Origin: Toxonevra muliebris
Lineage: Eukaryota > Arthropoda > Insecta > Diptera > Pallopteridae
Direction of reading: 5' to 3'
DNA: 64,000 nucleotides
NCBI GenBank assembly: GCA_963691655.1
Contig: OY829326.1
Coordinates: forward strand, 36,421,989-36,485,988
A model generated the notes under the pieces. It had not been told where the DNA came from. It saw nothing but the letters and a program-made list of their open reading frames with translations, and searched no databases. How positions within the stretch are numbered: position 1 is the first letter of the stretch; each line of letters opens with the position of its first letter. Shown in pieces: positions 62,641 through 64,000 of the stretch. The position numbers and the translations under genes were made by a program.

Positions 62641-64000
62641 CCCACCCAAAACTCTAAACTCTAAGTACTTTGGTTTAGACCATTCCACCCCCAACTCTAA
62701 CTCTAATGTCCTGGCTGAAACTTACACTAAACGGTTTTTCAGTACGTTTTTGCTTTGAAAAATTTTAGCATTAAATTTCAAGCTCCCAAAGCAGCTTGCT
62801 TTTGTGTAAAAAACAGCTAGCAGAGCTTGATTTGATTCAAAGATTGTTTCATCCGTTTTTGGAAAGCTTTCGAAGGAATTTTTTTCTGAAGTGCCTCCCT
62901 AGGTCTGGTAAGTAAATTAAACTGTAACATAATTTTTTTCAATCTCTCAAAAAAATCAGCGAATGCGTTTATTGTGCCTCTGAGTATTTACTGATTGTAA
63001 CTATGTATTTTACAAAGATTTCATTAAAAATCAAAATGAAACTTTAATTGATTTTGAAAACTTTTTGCAATATAATCGCAAGATCAGCAATTTTCCTTAG
63101 TTGAAATATTGCATTTTACAATTTTCCCGCCTGCACTACGCTACACAAATCAAATAAGGAAGTTAATACAATTTATCATTTTTGTATTTCACATTCAAGC
63201 TAGAAAGAAATATGGCGATAACGAAGAAATACAATCAATTTGTATAAAAGGAAAATACAACAGCAGCTGATGTTGCTGTTGATGTTGTTGCTACCAATGA
63301 CGCCGCAATTGAAATATTGACTGGCTGGTTCGATAGATGCTTTCTTCAATATCGAATGAAATGAAGAATGAAGGGTTTTCACACATGTTAAAGTTGGCTG
63401 TAATAATATTTGCAAATGCCATCATCATAAACAGCAACAACAACACCACTACCAACAACACAAGCTTTCAAAACAAAAAACAAAAACAGATTTACATCGT
63501 ACTTGAACGATTAATAATAATAAAGAAAAAAATGAAAAACGTTTTATAAATTATGCCAAATTGAAGTTGAGGTGAAGTTGCCGAGTTGAAGTGTGAGGGG
63601 AAGTAGCAGTTCTTCACTCACGATAACCTTCATTGATACACTGTGTGGCGGTGAGCCAATTAAGCGATAATAATAGTTTTTCCATTATAGTCCATTTTCT
63701 GCACACACACACACAAACTAAAACACATATATACACATACAACGAAACGACCACCAGTGTCAGTGTTGCCAATTCAAGTCAATTGATTAAAATTGCATTG
63801 AATTCGATGCGGAGCATTGCAATTCGTTTTGATATGAAAATTGATTTACAAAAGTAAGAGAGAAAGAGAGAGAGAGAAAGAAAAAAAGGGCACACATAAA
63901 CGTTTTAACGATCAATGATCGTTCAAACAATTCGTTACACTGTTGTCAGATGAAAAAGCACAGCGAATACAGTAATGAAAAATTATTCCAAACGACTTCC
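62641..64000. other. Non-coding DNA
   Basis: Contains CAA/GTT repeats (63258-63290, 63430-63465), a (CA)n tract (63701-63716) and a GA-rich run (63857-63888). No exon is supported. Confidence 0.45.

Overview
The window is nuclear DNA from an insect, most likely a higher fly (Diptera, Cyclorrhapha). The evidence is strongly AT-rich sequence, short 61-82 nt introns in compact genes, dense CAA/CAG (opa-type) repeats, and three protein genes whose closest recalled relatives are the Drosophila proteins. A tephritid-like genome would fit the repeat load, but I cannot prove the family from sequence alone.

Three real genes lie in the left third. Mad2 (8813-9569, +) is a complete three-exon gene for the spindle-assembly-checkpoint HORMA protein (207 aa). 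Tail-to-tail with it is a complete three-exon uracil phosphoribosyltransferase homologue (10959-12660, -, 291 aa; Drosophila krishah/UPRT). Upstream on the same strand are five exons of the Storkhead-box gene knockout (ko; 16052-19261, -, 946 aa visible). Its first exon(s) were not found and may lie anywhere to the right, possibly outside the window. The three genes act in mitotic control, pyrimidine salvage and neuronal development/transcription, so they are neighbours rather than a pathway.

From 19.3 kb to the end I find no convincing host exon. The region looks like a giant ko 5' intron or intergenic DNA. It holds microsatellites, a degenerate minisatellite (37.86-38.17 kb), a dense cluster of GATC words (52.5-54.65 kb) and many transposon remnants.

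Mobile DNA, from left to right: a piggyBac-type MITE with TTAA target duplications (2610-3036); a 1310-bp Tc1/mariner-superfamily element with TA duplications and a broken transposase (3073-4382); a TIR element beside the UPRT gene (13007-13268); a SINE-like unit (13741-14030); and non-LTR remnants at 21.1, 25.3-27.1, 29.9, 41.7, 57.7 and 62.0 kb. One non-LTR remnant is interrupted by an internally deleted mariner (25768-26705). There are also short TIR elements (29514-29748, 36292-36450), a hairpin (30443-30744), a tRNA-derived SINE with an 11-bp target duplication (34240-34566), and a 726-bp foldback element (50323-51048).

I see no CRISPR array, rRNA, functional tRNA or viral gene, and no evidence for a new multi-gene system. 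The more interesting points are the stop-free in-frame intron in Mad2, the foldback element built from internal repeats, the nested mariner/LINE, and the GATC cluster.
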